From Zelonia costaricensis (Eukaryota; Euglenozoa; Kinetoplastea; Trypanosomatida; Trypanosomatidae), in the NCBI GenBank assembly GCA_030849075.1, contig JASAOO010003562.1, forward strand, positions 120,238 through 184,237: a stretch of DNA of 64,000 bases, read 5' to 3'. Numbering within the stretch: the first letter of the stretch is position 1; every line of letters starts with the position of its first letter. The position numbers and the translations under genes were made by a program. This document shows positions 27,955 through 39,400 of the stretch, piece by piece. Under the pieces are notes generated by a model. That model did not search any database and was not told where the DNA came from. It saw only the letters and a program-made list of their open reading frames with translations.

Positions 27955-29512
27955 TCCCAGACACACGTAGCAACAAGGGAAAGTGGAGAGGGATACGTGG
28001 GATGGCGTCACTTGCCGGGGAGGATGCTGTGGGCTCATGAACACCTCGCTGATGGCTTCCAAAGAGCGGTTGCCGCAAGGAGGTGGAGGAGAAGGGGGTG
28101 AGGGTGCATGTGCATGTGTGTGTGTGTGCTACACGTGCCGAGGCTGCACAGCACACCAGGGCCTGTGTGCCCCTCTCCCCCAAATCTCACCGTCAGTGCA
28201 TCGAGTTCCTCTGGCCCCGCGAAAACCCTCAATAGCCGGTTTTGAACGACACACAAATGCGTGACGGTATTCACAAGCGCCACCTCCTGCCGTATTTTCG
28301 TGCGTGCCTCTTCGCAGCGCCTCGAGTCTCCGCGGCTCTCCCCCACGCGCGCAACTTGCTTCCCGCCGTGTCGCTGTAGTGCACAACGTTGATGGTGGTG
28401 GTGGGGCTTGTGGGGTGGTGGTGTGACGGGCCGGTGACGAAGGGGTTTTGAGGGGGCAGCAGGGGAGGGGCCGCCTCTAGCCGTGGGCCCACTCGCCTTG
28501 ACTCGTACCCCCCTCCTCCCTCCCTCTCTCCTGCAGGAGCACCATGGGGGACTGGGGGGGGGGGACCGCGTGTACGCCTACGTTCATCACCCACCCACCC
28601 CGCCGCCGCACCGATGCACCGACACGCCAACGTACTCGCACATACACTTACACAAGCACACACGCACACATGCACACCGACGGACAGCACACGCCGGTGC
28701 CTCGAGGAGCGCACGACCCACCCTTCACCGTGCGCATCTGCCGTCACCACCATCGGCCTCGGCCGATCCATGACGATAGCAGCAAGCGAGGCATGCACCC
28801 CCCCACTCCACCCCCCACCCAGGAGGCACCAACAAGCGCCGGAGGAGAGGGGAGTGTCAAGTGAGGGGGGGGGGGCTGGTGGGGATGCGGGAAAGACGTG
28901 GTGTGACGGAGCGGCAGTGCGTCAGGAAAGAGAGGAGTTTAGGAAAGGCACTGCTAAACTAGGCTGCAAAAGACAGGGGGCACCACGCCGCCAACGCAGC
29001 CGCTGGGACAGCGACACCCTCCCCCCCGCCTCCGAGGGTGGGGACGGACGGACGGACCCCATTATACCAGTATGAGAAATCACCTTGTAGAGGGCGGCAG
29101 CGGGCTGGGAAAAGAAGAACGGCCTCACCTCGGCCTCGGCGGACACCCTCGATACCCCCCCTCCCCCTCCCCGCATCCTCCGAACAACGCTGCCTCCGGT
29201 CCACCCGACCGGGCCGTCGAACACGCATACCTCAATGAAGAACACAAACCCACGCGGGCACACACACACACACACACACGCGTCTCTACCTCGGTAGACG
29301 AGGCCTCGTTGCCTATTCATCACACGCCATCCACAACCCGATGGCGCACAGCTCGACCCGCCTCACATGTACTCCGCACCTGATCATGTTCTTGCATGTG
29401 CGTTTCGTGTGTTTGTGTGTTTGTGTGCAGGTGTGCTGCCGCGCCGCTACACCTGAGCCGCCCTCTCCCCCCAACCCGCCGCCCCGTCTTTGTTGCCTGA
29501 GAGACACAACCC
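27724..29512. other. Spacer between the CLK-like kinase and the small TIM gene
   Basis: About 1.79 kb without a supportable gene. It has a TG run of about 33 bp at 27921-27953 and smaller CA/TG patches at 28107-28130, 28640-28675 and 29258-29280. It probably holds the long 3' UTR of the CLK-like kinase and the 5' UTR of the TIM gene. Confidence 0.55.
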
Positions 29513-32200
29513 TCACATGTTGCGGAAGAAGGGGTGCTGCATCGCCTCCTCGGCGGTGATGCGCTTGAAGGGGTGGTAGTGGAGCATGCGCCGCGTGAGG
29601 TCGAGGAGGTCCGGCAGGGGCCCGAGGATCTCGCTCAGGGTGGGCTTGTGCGTCACGTAGTCGATGTCTTCCGGCAGCGTCTCCTCGAGCGCCTCCAGCC
29701 CCTCCTCCTCCGCCGCCGCCTTCCCGCTGGTCGACGACGGCGCGAACCGCTGCTGCTTCGCCTGCTCCTGCACCGCACTCTTCGACACGGGCCACTTGAG
29801 GTCGAAGTCGCGGTTGTTGGGCTGCAGGGTGAAGTAGTGGCGGAACGTGCGCATGTTGCACGCGAAGACACTGCGCAGGTTCGACGTGGTGCCGCAGCGG
29901 ATGCCGTCCTTGTCGTGGAAGGCCCCGATGACGTGCTGCATCATGGCCAGGTGCTCCATGGTGTGGTTTGGCATGAAGAGGCACTCCCCCGTGAGCAGCT
30001 CGGGAATCATGCAGCCGAGCGAGAAGATGTCCGCTGAGGTGCTCCAGCCGAAGCCGAGGAGCACCTCCGGGCTGCGGTAGTGCGAGGTCTGGATCGGGTT
30101 GTAGCTCACCGGCACGTGCGAGTAGCCAGGGATGAGGCTGTGATCGCGGAAGGTCGAGAGGAACTGCGCTGCGCCGAGGTCGACGACGCGGACGCTGTTC
30201 ATCACCGGCATCGGCACCCGCACGTAGTGCGCAAGCGTCACGTCGCCCTTGTGGGCTGGAATGATGTCGATGGGCACCGTGCTCAGCCCCGCCGCCGTCG
30301 CCCGGTCGCTGGTCAGCAGGCTCGTCTCCCCGCGGTCGCTCCCCCCTGCCCCGCCTGCCGCCGCCGCCGCTGCTGCTGCTGCGCCAGCAGTGGTGGCGAT
30401 GCGCATGCCGTACGGCACGGACTGCTCGTCGCGGTGGGCGCGCTGCTCGAGCGAGGAGCTGTGGAACTTGAAGCCGTCGTTGGACCTCTTCTTCGTCTGG
30501 GTCATGAAGGACGTCGCCGCGCTGTCCGGGCCGCCGCGGGGGGCGTAGTGGGTGTAGTAGATGCCCACGTCGACGGAGAGCACCGTCGAAGACTCGAACA
30601 GCACGTTCTCCGGCTTCAGGTCGGTGTGCACGACGCCGCGGCAGTGGATGAACTGCAGGAAGGTGAGCATCTGGTACAGCACCGCCTTCAGCAGCGGCAG
30701 CGGGAGGCCGCGGTAGTAGACACGCCGCTGCGGCTGCAGGTGGGGCGCACGCGGCACGACCACAGGCGGCGAGGCCGTGGCGCCATCGGAAGAGCTGACG
30801 ACGCCGATGCGTGCGGCGGCTGCAACGAGCGTCGCTGCGACGGTGGCCGAGACGCTGCCGCTGCTCGTCGCCACGGCGGTCTTGTCCGCTGTCGACTCCG
30901 TCCGCGCCCGCTTGTGCCGCGACGCGCGTGTCACCTCCTTGCTCTTCTGCCGAATGGTGTTGAGCACGTTCAGCAGGGTCGGCCCCATGACGGGGAAGAC
31001 GATGGCGGGGTGCACCGGGTGCGCAACGTAGCCCATCGGCACGAGAAAGCGACCCTGGTCCGCGAAGTACTGCTGCTTGATGCCGCACGTCGACGCGGTG
31101 AACATGACGACGGAGCGGATGGAGATGTACGGCGACGGCATCGCGGCCACGCTGATGCTGCTGTGCCGGTGCCCGCCGCCGCTGCCACTACCGCTGGACG
31201 CCGCTGCCGCAGCCACGGCAGCGGCCGCCTCCTCTGGGGTCACCGTTGGGGGGTCGACGCAGATGGAGTTGAGAATTGTGAACTCGTCCCAGCAGGCCTC
31301 GATGTACTCCTCCTTGTCCCGGAACACCTTGAGCGCCACCCGCGCCGGCACGTCGCCGGAGATCTGGTTCGTGAGCGCCGGCGACGACGGCGACGCCGTG
31401 CCGAGGACGACCTTGGAGAAGGTGCCCTTGCCCAGGGTGCGCTCGTACAGGTACGTGTCGTACAGCACAAAGTGCTTCTCGCGGTGCGGGACCGCGCCGC
31501 TCATGGCGACGCTGCCGATCGGCGAGGACGGCACGCTGCCCTCCAGCATCCGCGCCGACGACGACGTGCGCGGCATCGAGGCCGGCACCTCGACGACCCG
31601 CATGAACGGCGTGGCGTCGCGGCGGAATTTCTCCGCGTAGGCCTCCGTGAACATCGGGTACTTCTTCGCGACGTCCTCAGCGTGGTTGCGCGGGTCGCGC
31701 TCGTTTGTCTCATCCTCGACGTCCTCGTCGCTGTACGAGGAGGAGGCGGAGGACGAGGAGGCTGGCGCGGCGTACGGCAGCGGCGGGGGCGGGGTGGCCC
31801 GGCTGCTGTGGCTGCTAGCGCGGGAGCGGCTCGTCGCCGAAGTGCTCTGTGTGAAAGCGGCGGAGTGGGCAGACCCCCGCTCGAGCGCGTCCTCGGCCGC
31901 GTCGTACAGCCGCCGCGCGCCACCGCCACCGCGGCCGCCCTCTTCGTCCTCCTCGTTGCCGCCGGCCTGCGAGACCGGCGTCGCGTAGCGCGAGCTGCGG
32001 TCTGTGACGGCGGTGGTGCTGACAGCGGGGTCTATGTGAAGGCCGAGGCCGCTGGCCGGCGCACCGCCGGGGCTCATGCCGTCGCCGGTGACGCGGGTGT
32101 GCAGGTGGGCCCCGTGGCCGGCGCTGCTGCCCTCATCGGCCTCGTCCTCGTGGCTGCCGCGGCCGCGCTTCAGCGGGCTGGTCAGGGTGTGGTGGTTCAT
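29513..32200 (-). CDS. CLK/LAMMER-like CMGC protein kinase with large inserts
   Basis: An 895-residue kinase of the CMGC group. After a disordered Ser/acidic N-terminus of about 240 residues come LGKGTFSKVVLG near 253, VALKVFRD (ATP lysine), the catalytic loop HTDLKPENVLF near 525, VVDLGAA near 672, then TSHYRSPEVLLG and EHLAMMQHVIG. The HTDLKPEN loop and the EHLAMM element are hallmarks of LAMMER/CLK kinases, which phosphorylate SR splicing factors. Two inserts are notable: about 85 residues after NVLNTIRQKSK, and about 110 extra residues between the catalytic loop and the metal-binding motif. That motif reads DLG instead of DFG, as in SRPKs. All key catalytic residues are present. I chose the ATG at 32198-32200; the extension to 32392 is translated microsatellite. 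Confidence 0.85.
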   Translation of the reverse strand: MNHHTLTSPLKRGRGSHEDEADEGSSAGHGAHLHTRVTGDGMSPGGAPASGLGLHIDPAVSTTAVTDRSSRYATPVSQAGGNEEDEEGGRGGGGARRLYDAAEDALERGSAHSAAFTQSTSATSRSRASSHSSRATPPPPLPYAAPASSSSASSSYSDEDVEDETNERDPRNHAEDVAKKYPMFTEAYAEKFRRDATPFMRVVEVPASMPRTSSSARMLEGSVPSSPIGSVAMSGAVPHREKHFVLYDTYLYERTLGKGTFSKVVLGTASPSSPALTNQISGDVPARVALKVFRDKEEYIEACWDEFTILNSICVDPPTVTPEEAAAAVAAAAASSGSGSGGGHRHSSISVAAMPSPYISIRSVVMFTASTCGIKQQYFADQGRFLVPMGYVAHPVHPAIVFPVMGPTLLNVLNTIRQKSKEVTRASRHKRARTESTADKTAVATSSGSVSATVAATLVAAAARIGVVSSSDGATASPPVVVPRAPHLQPQRRVYYRGLPLPLLKAVLYQMLTFLQFIHCRGVVHTDLKPENVLFESSTVLSVDVGIYYTHYAPRGGPDSAATSFMTQTKKRSNDGFKFHSSSLEQRAHRDEQSVPYGMRIATTAGAAAAAAAAAGGAGGSDRGETSLLTSDRATAAGLSTVPIDIIPAHKGDVTLAHYVRVPMPVMNSVRVVDLGAAQFLSTFRDHSLIPGYSHVPVSYNPIQTSHYRSPEVLLGFGWSTSADIFSLGCMIPELLTGECLFMPNHTMEHLAMMQHVIGAFHDKDGIRCGTTSNLRSVFACNMRTFRHYFTLQPNNRDFDLKWPVSKSAVQEQAKQQRFAPSSTSGKAAAEEEGLEALEETLPEDIDYVTHKPTLSEILGPLPDLLDLTRRMLHYHPFKRITAEEAMQHPFFRNM

Positions 32201-33443
32201 GGGTGCGCTGCTGCAATGGGTTGGGGTACTGGTGGGTGGCGGTGCTGGCCGCGTACTACTACGAAAGAGCTGAGATATGTGTGTGTGTAACTGGAACGGT
32301 GCGGTTGTGGACAGACGCAGAGGAGGGCAGTGATGACGAAGCACTGGACAGGCCAAACACGTCCTCACGCACACACACACACACACACGCACGGAGAGGA
32401 GGCGGGGGGGGGGGGTGGCGTCTCGAGGGCGCGCGTGTGCGTGTGCGCAGGCGAAGTGCCGTCGTCACAGCGTGCGAAGATGTGAGAGAGGGAAGGGGGA
32501 GGAAGGACTAAAGAAAAGAAGGAAAACGGAAGCACAGGGGCGCAACGAAGCAGGGAGGTGCAGGCCGGCTATGGTGCGGAAGCTGAAGGTTGGTCCGTGA
32601 TACAAGACAACAGGACGCGACAGAGAGAGGAGAGGAGGGGGTGGTGGGGGAATGGGGGAGGGGGCATGAGCTGCAGCGATGTGGGAGAGCACAAGGAGCC
32701 GATACAGGCGCGGAGACGTGCGCCGTGAACCTCCACCAAAAAGAAGTGAGTCTGCGGCGGACAAGCTGGGAAAGGGTGTTGCCGTTGTGAAGCGCCGGCG
32801 ATACGTGGTCGAAGAATGTTCTTTTGGCCAGTAGGCGGCCGTCGTGGGGCTCCGCCGTGCGGCCCCCACTTCACCTTCACGTACACACACACACACACGT
32901 GCAGCCATCGCGTTGCCCTCCCCGCGTCGCACGCGTGTGTATATGCCCTCAACGTCTTTTTCTTCTTCGTTGGTCGTGTCACACGTGCGTGTGATTGCCA
33001 CAGACGCGTCGCCGCGCACTTTGCACGCCCTCACCCACCACGCAGCCCCCTCCCCCTCGTCTGCGCGCGCGCGGACGTTCAGACCCAAACCGGTCGCTCC
33101 GCCGCGGAGGAAGGAGCGCCGGTGAGTCGAGGGGAGGGGGAGGGGGAGGGGCAGGAGAGCTCCCCCACGACGAGGCGCAGAAACAGCGCAGCACGCCGAC
33201 ACCAACCACTTCACCACGGCGCAAGCAACCAAGGACACACCCACGCACGCACACGCACACGCACACGCGCTAGCACACCCACACCAGCAGACGATCCAGC
33301 ACTTCATCGATGTTGGGTCCCCATACGCCGCCACGCCGCCATTACCGAGCGCGCACCCCACGCACGCGCCTGGCTTCCTCGCTCTTGTCCACGGAGCCCA
33401 GAGAGCTGGGGGGGGGGCGAGGGGAGGGACGGCACGACCACCA
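32201..33443. other. Spacer between TRAPPC8 and the CLK-like kinase
   Basis: About 1.24 kb. A 371-codon minus-strand frame covers 32465-33580 but overlaps the TRAPPC8 C-terminus out of frame and is Cys/Ala/Arg-rich without motifs, so I treat it as non-coding. CA runs lie near 32369-32389, 32884-32898 and 33236-33268. Confidence 0.55.
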
Positions 33444-36400
33444 TCAGCGCTCGTTGAGGGCGGACTGCTCCGCGCCACCAACACCGCCGCTTTGCCCCGT
33501 GGCATCCGCGCGTGCCTCCGCCTCCGCCGTGGAGAAGACAATGTCGTCAGAGCGCAGCCGGTGCAGCGGCGACACACCACCGCTCTGCGTGTTGGTGCTC
33601 GTCACACAGAGCGAGTCCGAGTCGCCCGGGGCTGCCACGTACTCCACCGTATCCGTCACGACCGCCACCTCTTCGTCTCCGTCGTCGTCCCTCTCCGTTC
33701 CGGCTGTGCCATGGCCCCGCTGCGGCCCATCCTCCACGAGCGGCGCGCCGGCCGAGAGGGGGGTGTTGAGTTCACTGATGTCCACCGGGGCAGCGGCGGT
33801 GCGGCCCTGGAAGGCGACCGCGGGGAGGTGCAGCGGGCTCGCAGGGCCGCCGCCGTCGCTGTCGTCCCCGTCCGCACCCTCGTCACACGGGAGCTGCCCC
33901 GGCGACGCCGTCGCAGAGGACACGCTGCCGTGGACGGCGGCGAGGTCTGCCACGAGCAGCGGGCGGCTGGCGGTGTCGCGCCGCCGCGATGTCACCGAGC
34001 TCGGCAGGCTGGTGCGTGAGCCGCTGCCCACTCCTGCGGCGCCGCCGCTGCCGTGCGCGACGACCAGCGGTGTGGGACTCCCAGCTGGCGGCGTCACGCT
34101 GGGCAGACAGGGCACCGACTCCTCCTCCATCCGTGCCCCGGCAGCCGCGGTGCTGGGGAGCAGCGGCGGCGTTGGTGGAAGGCCCGGCGACGGCGGCGCG
34201 GCCATTGGCGCCCCGGCGCTCCACGACTGCGCCGCCGCCGTCGCGGACGTCGACATGGCAAAGGAGGTGTTCTCCGTCCGGTACCCCGTCGTCGACGCGG
34301 TGCCCACGCCACCACCGCCGCCGCCAGCGCCACTCGCGGCCTTCACGGCGGGCCGATACACGTATTGCAGGGCGTGGGGTTCTGACGGGTTCGCGGCGCT
34401 GGTTCGCCGCAGCTCTGCCTCGAAGTTCTCCAGCTGCCGGAAGAACTTGCGCGCCGGCTCCGCACCCCGCAGCGGCAGCGCTGCACGAGTCCCCGGCAAC
34501 TGCGCCGCAGCCGCCGACTGCTCCGACGCCGCCACCACCACGTGGGTCAGGGCCGGCGTGGTGGGCGGCATGACCTGCGCCGCGCTCGCACCACCAGCGG
34601 GGCCGAGCGGGGCAAGCAAGCGCACCATCTCCGCGGCCTGCAGACCCGTGCGGTCCAGCAGCGCCGCAGCTCCACCACCCACGCCTCCGCACACAGCCAG
34701 CCCGCGCGGCACCGGGCCGTCGAGCTCCCCCGCGCCGCCGTCGTCGTCGTCAACGAGGCGGTCCCGCTCGAGGAGGCGCCGTGCAGAGCGCAGCACGCGT
34801 GTCGTGACGCTCGCCGACGTCGGCGTCGCTGCACTGCGCATCAGCGCCCGTGTGAGGGATGGCATCGTCATGCCGGTGAACATCAGCGGCGCGGCACTGC
34901 TTCCCAGTGCGGGCCCGCGCTCCTCGTCGGCGCCTTCGGCCACGGCAGCGGTAGCGTCACTGCCGGGGGCGCCGTGCAGGTAGCAGATGGGGGCCGCGGT
35001 GATGGCGATGCGCTGGCAGTCCACCAGGCCGGGTCGCAGGGCCAGGGCCGTGAAGTGCAGCTCGTGCTCGTCGCTGGGCATCAGCAGGAAGGTGTGCACC
35101 GTCTTGCCCACGAAGAGGACCGGCACGTCTGAGGCCCGCGAGGCGGCAGCGGCGGCCACAGCATCTGGCGAGGGCAGGCGCAGAGGGCTTGCGGCTGAGC
35201 TGCGGGTTGGGGACACACCGCCGTCGCTGCTCAGCCGCTCCAGCGCGGTGGGCCCGCGGTACGACGGCAGCGATGCGTTCGCGTGTGGCGGCAGCGCCTC
35301 CGCCGTCACGAGGACCGGCACGGGCGCGAGGGAGAGGCAGCGCAGTGTCACAGGCACCCTGGCGGCCACGGCACCACCACCATTCCCACTGCCACCGCCG
35401 CTGCTGGGCGCCGTGACGGTGGGCGGCACGTGCACGTGTGCGACGACGGCGCCCTGCCACGGCTTCAAACTGCCGTACCGAACGAGCATCGCCTCGCACA
35501 GCTCTTGCTGGAGCTGCTCCACCGAGACACCCGTGCCGGCGCCGGCGGCACGAGGGCTGGCCGCCACCGCTGCCTCCTGCTCCGCCTGTCGCTGCTGCTG
35601 CTGGGCGAGGGTCTGGTACACGTGCTCGATGGGGTCAACGAAGAGGAACACCTGGCCGTGCCGCATCCCCGAGCCAGCCCCGCCCCCCTCTTCCCGCACC
35701 CACGTCACGGCCACGGCCAGCGGCGTGTACTGCTCACTGGGGCCGCCGCACAGCCGGCGCTCCTCCTCCACCTCCGCGCGGCGCCGCTGCTCCGCCGTCT
35801 TGGGCACCTCCTTCTGCTGCCCCGCCTTGTCCGCGTAGAAGGCGAGCCCGCCGCCGCTGCCGTCCTCCGTCGCTGGCCGCGCCCCCACCCGGCCGGGGCC
35901 GAGGCCAGACGTCTGCAGGAAGAAGAGGTCCCGCCCCGACTTCGCGACGGCAACGCCGATCTGCGCCTCGACGGCGGCGCACCGCGTCGGGGACGGGAGG
36001 GCGCTGGCGAGGGGCACGCAGGTCGTGTCGCGGTAGGGCGAGGCCGCAGCGGACGCCGTGCCGTCTCGCAGAAAGACGTGCCGCACCGTGGTGTCCACTC
36101 CGCCGTCGGCGGCACGCGGCCTGCGCTTGACGAGCAGCGGCAGCGTCAGGGAATCACCGTGGGCGAGGAGACACTGCATGGCGCGGTCAGCAAAGAGCTC
36201 CTCGGTGCCGTCGCACTGCACGGCCCACCGCGGGCTGTGCACCACGAGCACCCGCGCCACCCGCACCGGCGCGTACGTCGGGCTGCCCACGCCGACCTTG
36301 CTGCCCGACACGGACACCGCTTGAACCACCTCCACGGTCTCGTCCACGAGGCTTCCCGCAACGCCGCCGCTACCGGCGCTCGCCGCGACTCTCGACACGG

Positions 36401-39400
36401 CTGGGCAGATGTTCTTCACCGTGAGCACCACCGCCGTCCGCATGGACGCATTCAACGGCGGCAACACGGTCGAGTGCATCGCCACGACCGGCTGCACCTC
36501 GCAGCGGCGCAGGAGTCGGTGGAGCCGCACCGCCACCGCGTGGCCGTGCAGCGTGCGCGGCACCCCGGCCGAGGTCGGGCTGTGGAAGACGCCGTGCAGG
36601 GTCGTTGTGGGCGAGGCACTCACCGACGCGAGCGCCGACTCCGGCGCTGACGACGGCGCCGTGCCGCTCTCGACGTCCGGCGCACTCGTGACAGACGGCA
36701 GCGGCAGCGGCAGTGGCGCGGGCACCTCGCTGGTGGGCCCCGCCGTGCCGGGCAGGTAGCCGAGGAGAAGGAGGACGTAATTGGGGCTGCTCTGCGTGGC
36801 GGTGTCGCCGCGGCGGTGCTGCGCTCGCACCGTCACGGCGAAGCGGCGTGTCTCCTGCGCCTTGAGGTGCTCGGCCAGGACAAGGGGGGAGTCTGCGACG
36901 AGGTTGCGCTCGTGGCCGAAGTCGTCAAAGTACAGGAGATGCGAGGCGGCGGCGCTGCGCTGCAGCACGACGTGTGCCGCGTCTTGGTGTGCGCTGGTGT
37001 TGTGCACGACGAGGGCCGTGTGGAAGTACTCCCCGTCGTAGAGGTGCTCGGGCAGCTCCGGGTGCAGCGTGGCGGTCACACACGCCTTGGACGGCGTGAC
37101 CGTGACGTGGATGTTCTCCGGGGCCTCGAGCGTCGGCATCGGGTGCTCAATCGCGTACTCGTACACGCTCTCCAGACAGCCAGGCCGGCTCTCGCGTGTG
37201 GCGAAGTAGTAGTAGCCCTCCTGCTCCATCAGCGACCAGCACAGGCCAATGATCGCGTACTCGCCCTCCGCGACGGGGTCGAACGAGAGCGACACCTGCT
37301 GCCGCGCGCCCGGCTCGAGCCGCACCGTCTGCGTCGTGGAGCTCTTCCAGAGCTGCTCTGGTGACGCGTAGGCGAGGTACAGCAGCGTCAGCTCCGTCGC
37401 CTCCACCGGGCAGCCGACGGTGTTCTCCATGACGAAGCTCAGCACGAGCGGCTCCGCCCTGGCAATCGTGTAGTGCCGCAGCGGCGGCGACGGCGACGAG
37501 GACGCGGCCGCAGCTCCCGATCCCGCCCCGCCGGCCCCGCCCGACTCCTTGCCCGTTCCGTGGAAGGCTGGGAAGCGGTGGCGCGGGTGGGCGGCCAGCA
37601 CCGTGTCCGTGTACCGCTTCCGCAGCTGCCGCTCCATGCCGTGCCACTCTGTTTCCGCCGCGGCCTCGCTCATGCGCCGCGCCGCCTCGTCGGTCGCCGT
37701 GTCGGTGCCGTAGTAGTTGCGGTCAACGTGGAAGGAGTCGCGCACGATGCGGGGCATCGGCATGTGCGGGCACAGCGCGTAGCCCATGCCAGTGAGCACG
37801 TTCTTCTGCAGCGCCCAGAACGCCTCGAAGGCCTGTCGCGCCGTGGCGGGGTCGCGGTAGAGCGGGGTCCCCTGCGTCACCGCCGCGCTCGTGAGGGCGA
37901 TGCCGCGCACGTCCTGGCCCAGCTGCGAGTAGAGCTGCCCCGCCGTGAGGTAGAGGTGCTCGACCAGGCCTTTCCACGTCTCCTGCGGGTCCATCACACG
38001 AAACAGCTCGAGCACGCGCAGGTAGCACCGCAGCGCCTGCTCCAACGAGTTGTCAGCGCGAAAGAGGGCACCAGCCTGCTGCAGCCGCTGCGCGAAGCGG
38101 CGCAGACTGAGGTACACGGGGTAGTCACGTGGAATGGATGGCGCCACGCTGAGCCCGGCGGGGTAGGGTGGGTTGTGGAAGACGGCGATGCCGGCGAGCA
38201 TATCGCTCACGACACCGTTCAGCAGGTTCTGCCGCTGCAGGATGCCGCTGCGCTGCAGGTGCGTGAGAATAGCGCGGCAGCGGTCCAGTAGGGGCGGGGT
38301 GCGGGTGCGGCTGTACTCGTACAGCAGGAAGGCGGTTCGCACCGCGTAGGTCTGCGTGCCAGCCGCAAGGTAGTCGTTGCACGCCACCTCCCACCGGTTG
38401 GTGTGTGAGCTGAGGCGCTGCGTGGCGGAGGTCGCCCCTGTGTACCACGGGGTGAGGGACTGCGGCGCCAGCCGGCGCTGCAGGAGCTGCGCCACGCCGA
38501 TGCCCTCCTGGCAGGCGGCGATGAGGGGGCGGTTGAAGGGGCGCTGCGGAAGGGTTTCGACGAGCTCCTCGACGCACATGCGGTAGTACCCCATGGCCCC
38601 CTCGACATCGTGCAGGACCAGCGAGAGGTCGCCGCAGTGCCGCATCTGCATCTCCAGCGAGTGCGCCATGTACGTGGGCATGACGGACGAATCGGTGCCG
38701 CTGGCGGGGTACGCGATCTCGGCCGCGCGCGGCCGGCCCTCGTCCTTGCCCTTGAACCACGCCGCCATCTTCCCGAGGGTCGTGGTGCGGCGGTCCTGCA
38801 CCGACACATCCAGCATGCGCAGGCGCCGCTCCACAAACTTGAAGAGCGACTGGGAGAGGTAGTAGGCCATGACGTTGTGCACCTCCGCGACGTCCTCGGG
38901 GCTCATGTAGCATCCGGTGAGGATGGCCGCGTTGGAGTTGGGCCACGTGCCGCACGTGCTGTGGACGGCGCGAAACGACAGCGTCGCCGCCGTGCGGGCC
39001 CCATTCCCGCCGCCCGCCACCGCCGCCGCCGCCGCACCCGCAGCGACGTCACTGGTGGAGGCCGACGCCCGGGCTGCGCCGGCAGACTCGGCGGCCGCGC
39101 GTTGCACCGCCTGCGCCGACGGCACGTCCATCACGGCCGGCGACGCGTCGATCCAGAGCGAGGGGTCGAGGCTCTTGACGGCGCGCGGGTCGACGACGGA
39201 GTTGACCTTGACGAGCGCGCAGTAGTTGGTGCCGTAGAGCTGCTGCACAGCCGTCAGCACCTGCCGCGCCGTGCTCAGCGACGGGCTGTGCGGCGACGTG
39301 TTGTCGTGGAGGATGAGGTAGTACTGGTGCAGCTCCGTGTCCATGCCGGGCAGGCTCGTGCGGAGCTCCTGGATGCGTCGTGCCTGGGCCCGGAAGATCT

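Noticed and set aside
25924..29512. Possible tRNA or small RNA genes in the two spacers around the small TIM gene
   Set aside because: I found no convincing A and B box pair, cloverleaf or C/D-box set by eye. A covariance-model scan would decide.
30080..32290. Long plus-strand open frame opposite the CLK-like kinase
   Set aside because: Antisense shadow of a GC-rich gene. Its translation is Arg/His/Val-rich without motifs, while the minus strand encodes a clear kinase.
32465..33580. 371-codon minus-strand frame between TRAPPC8 and the CLK-like kinase
   Set aside because: It overlaps the TRAPPC8 coding end out of frame, is Cys/Ala/Arg-rich and has no domain or good start context.
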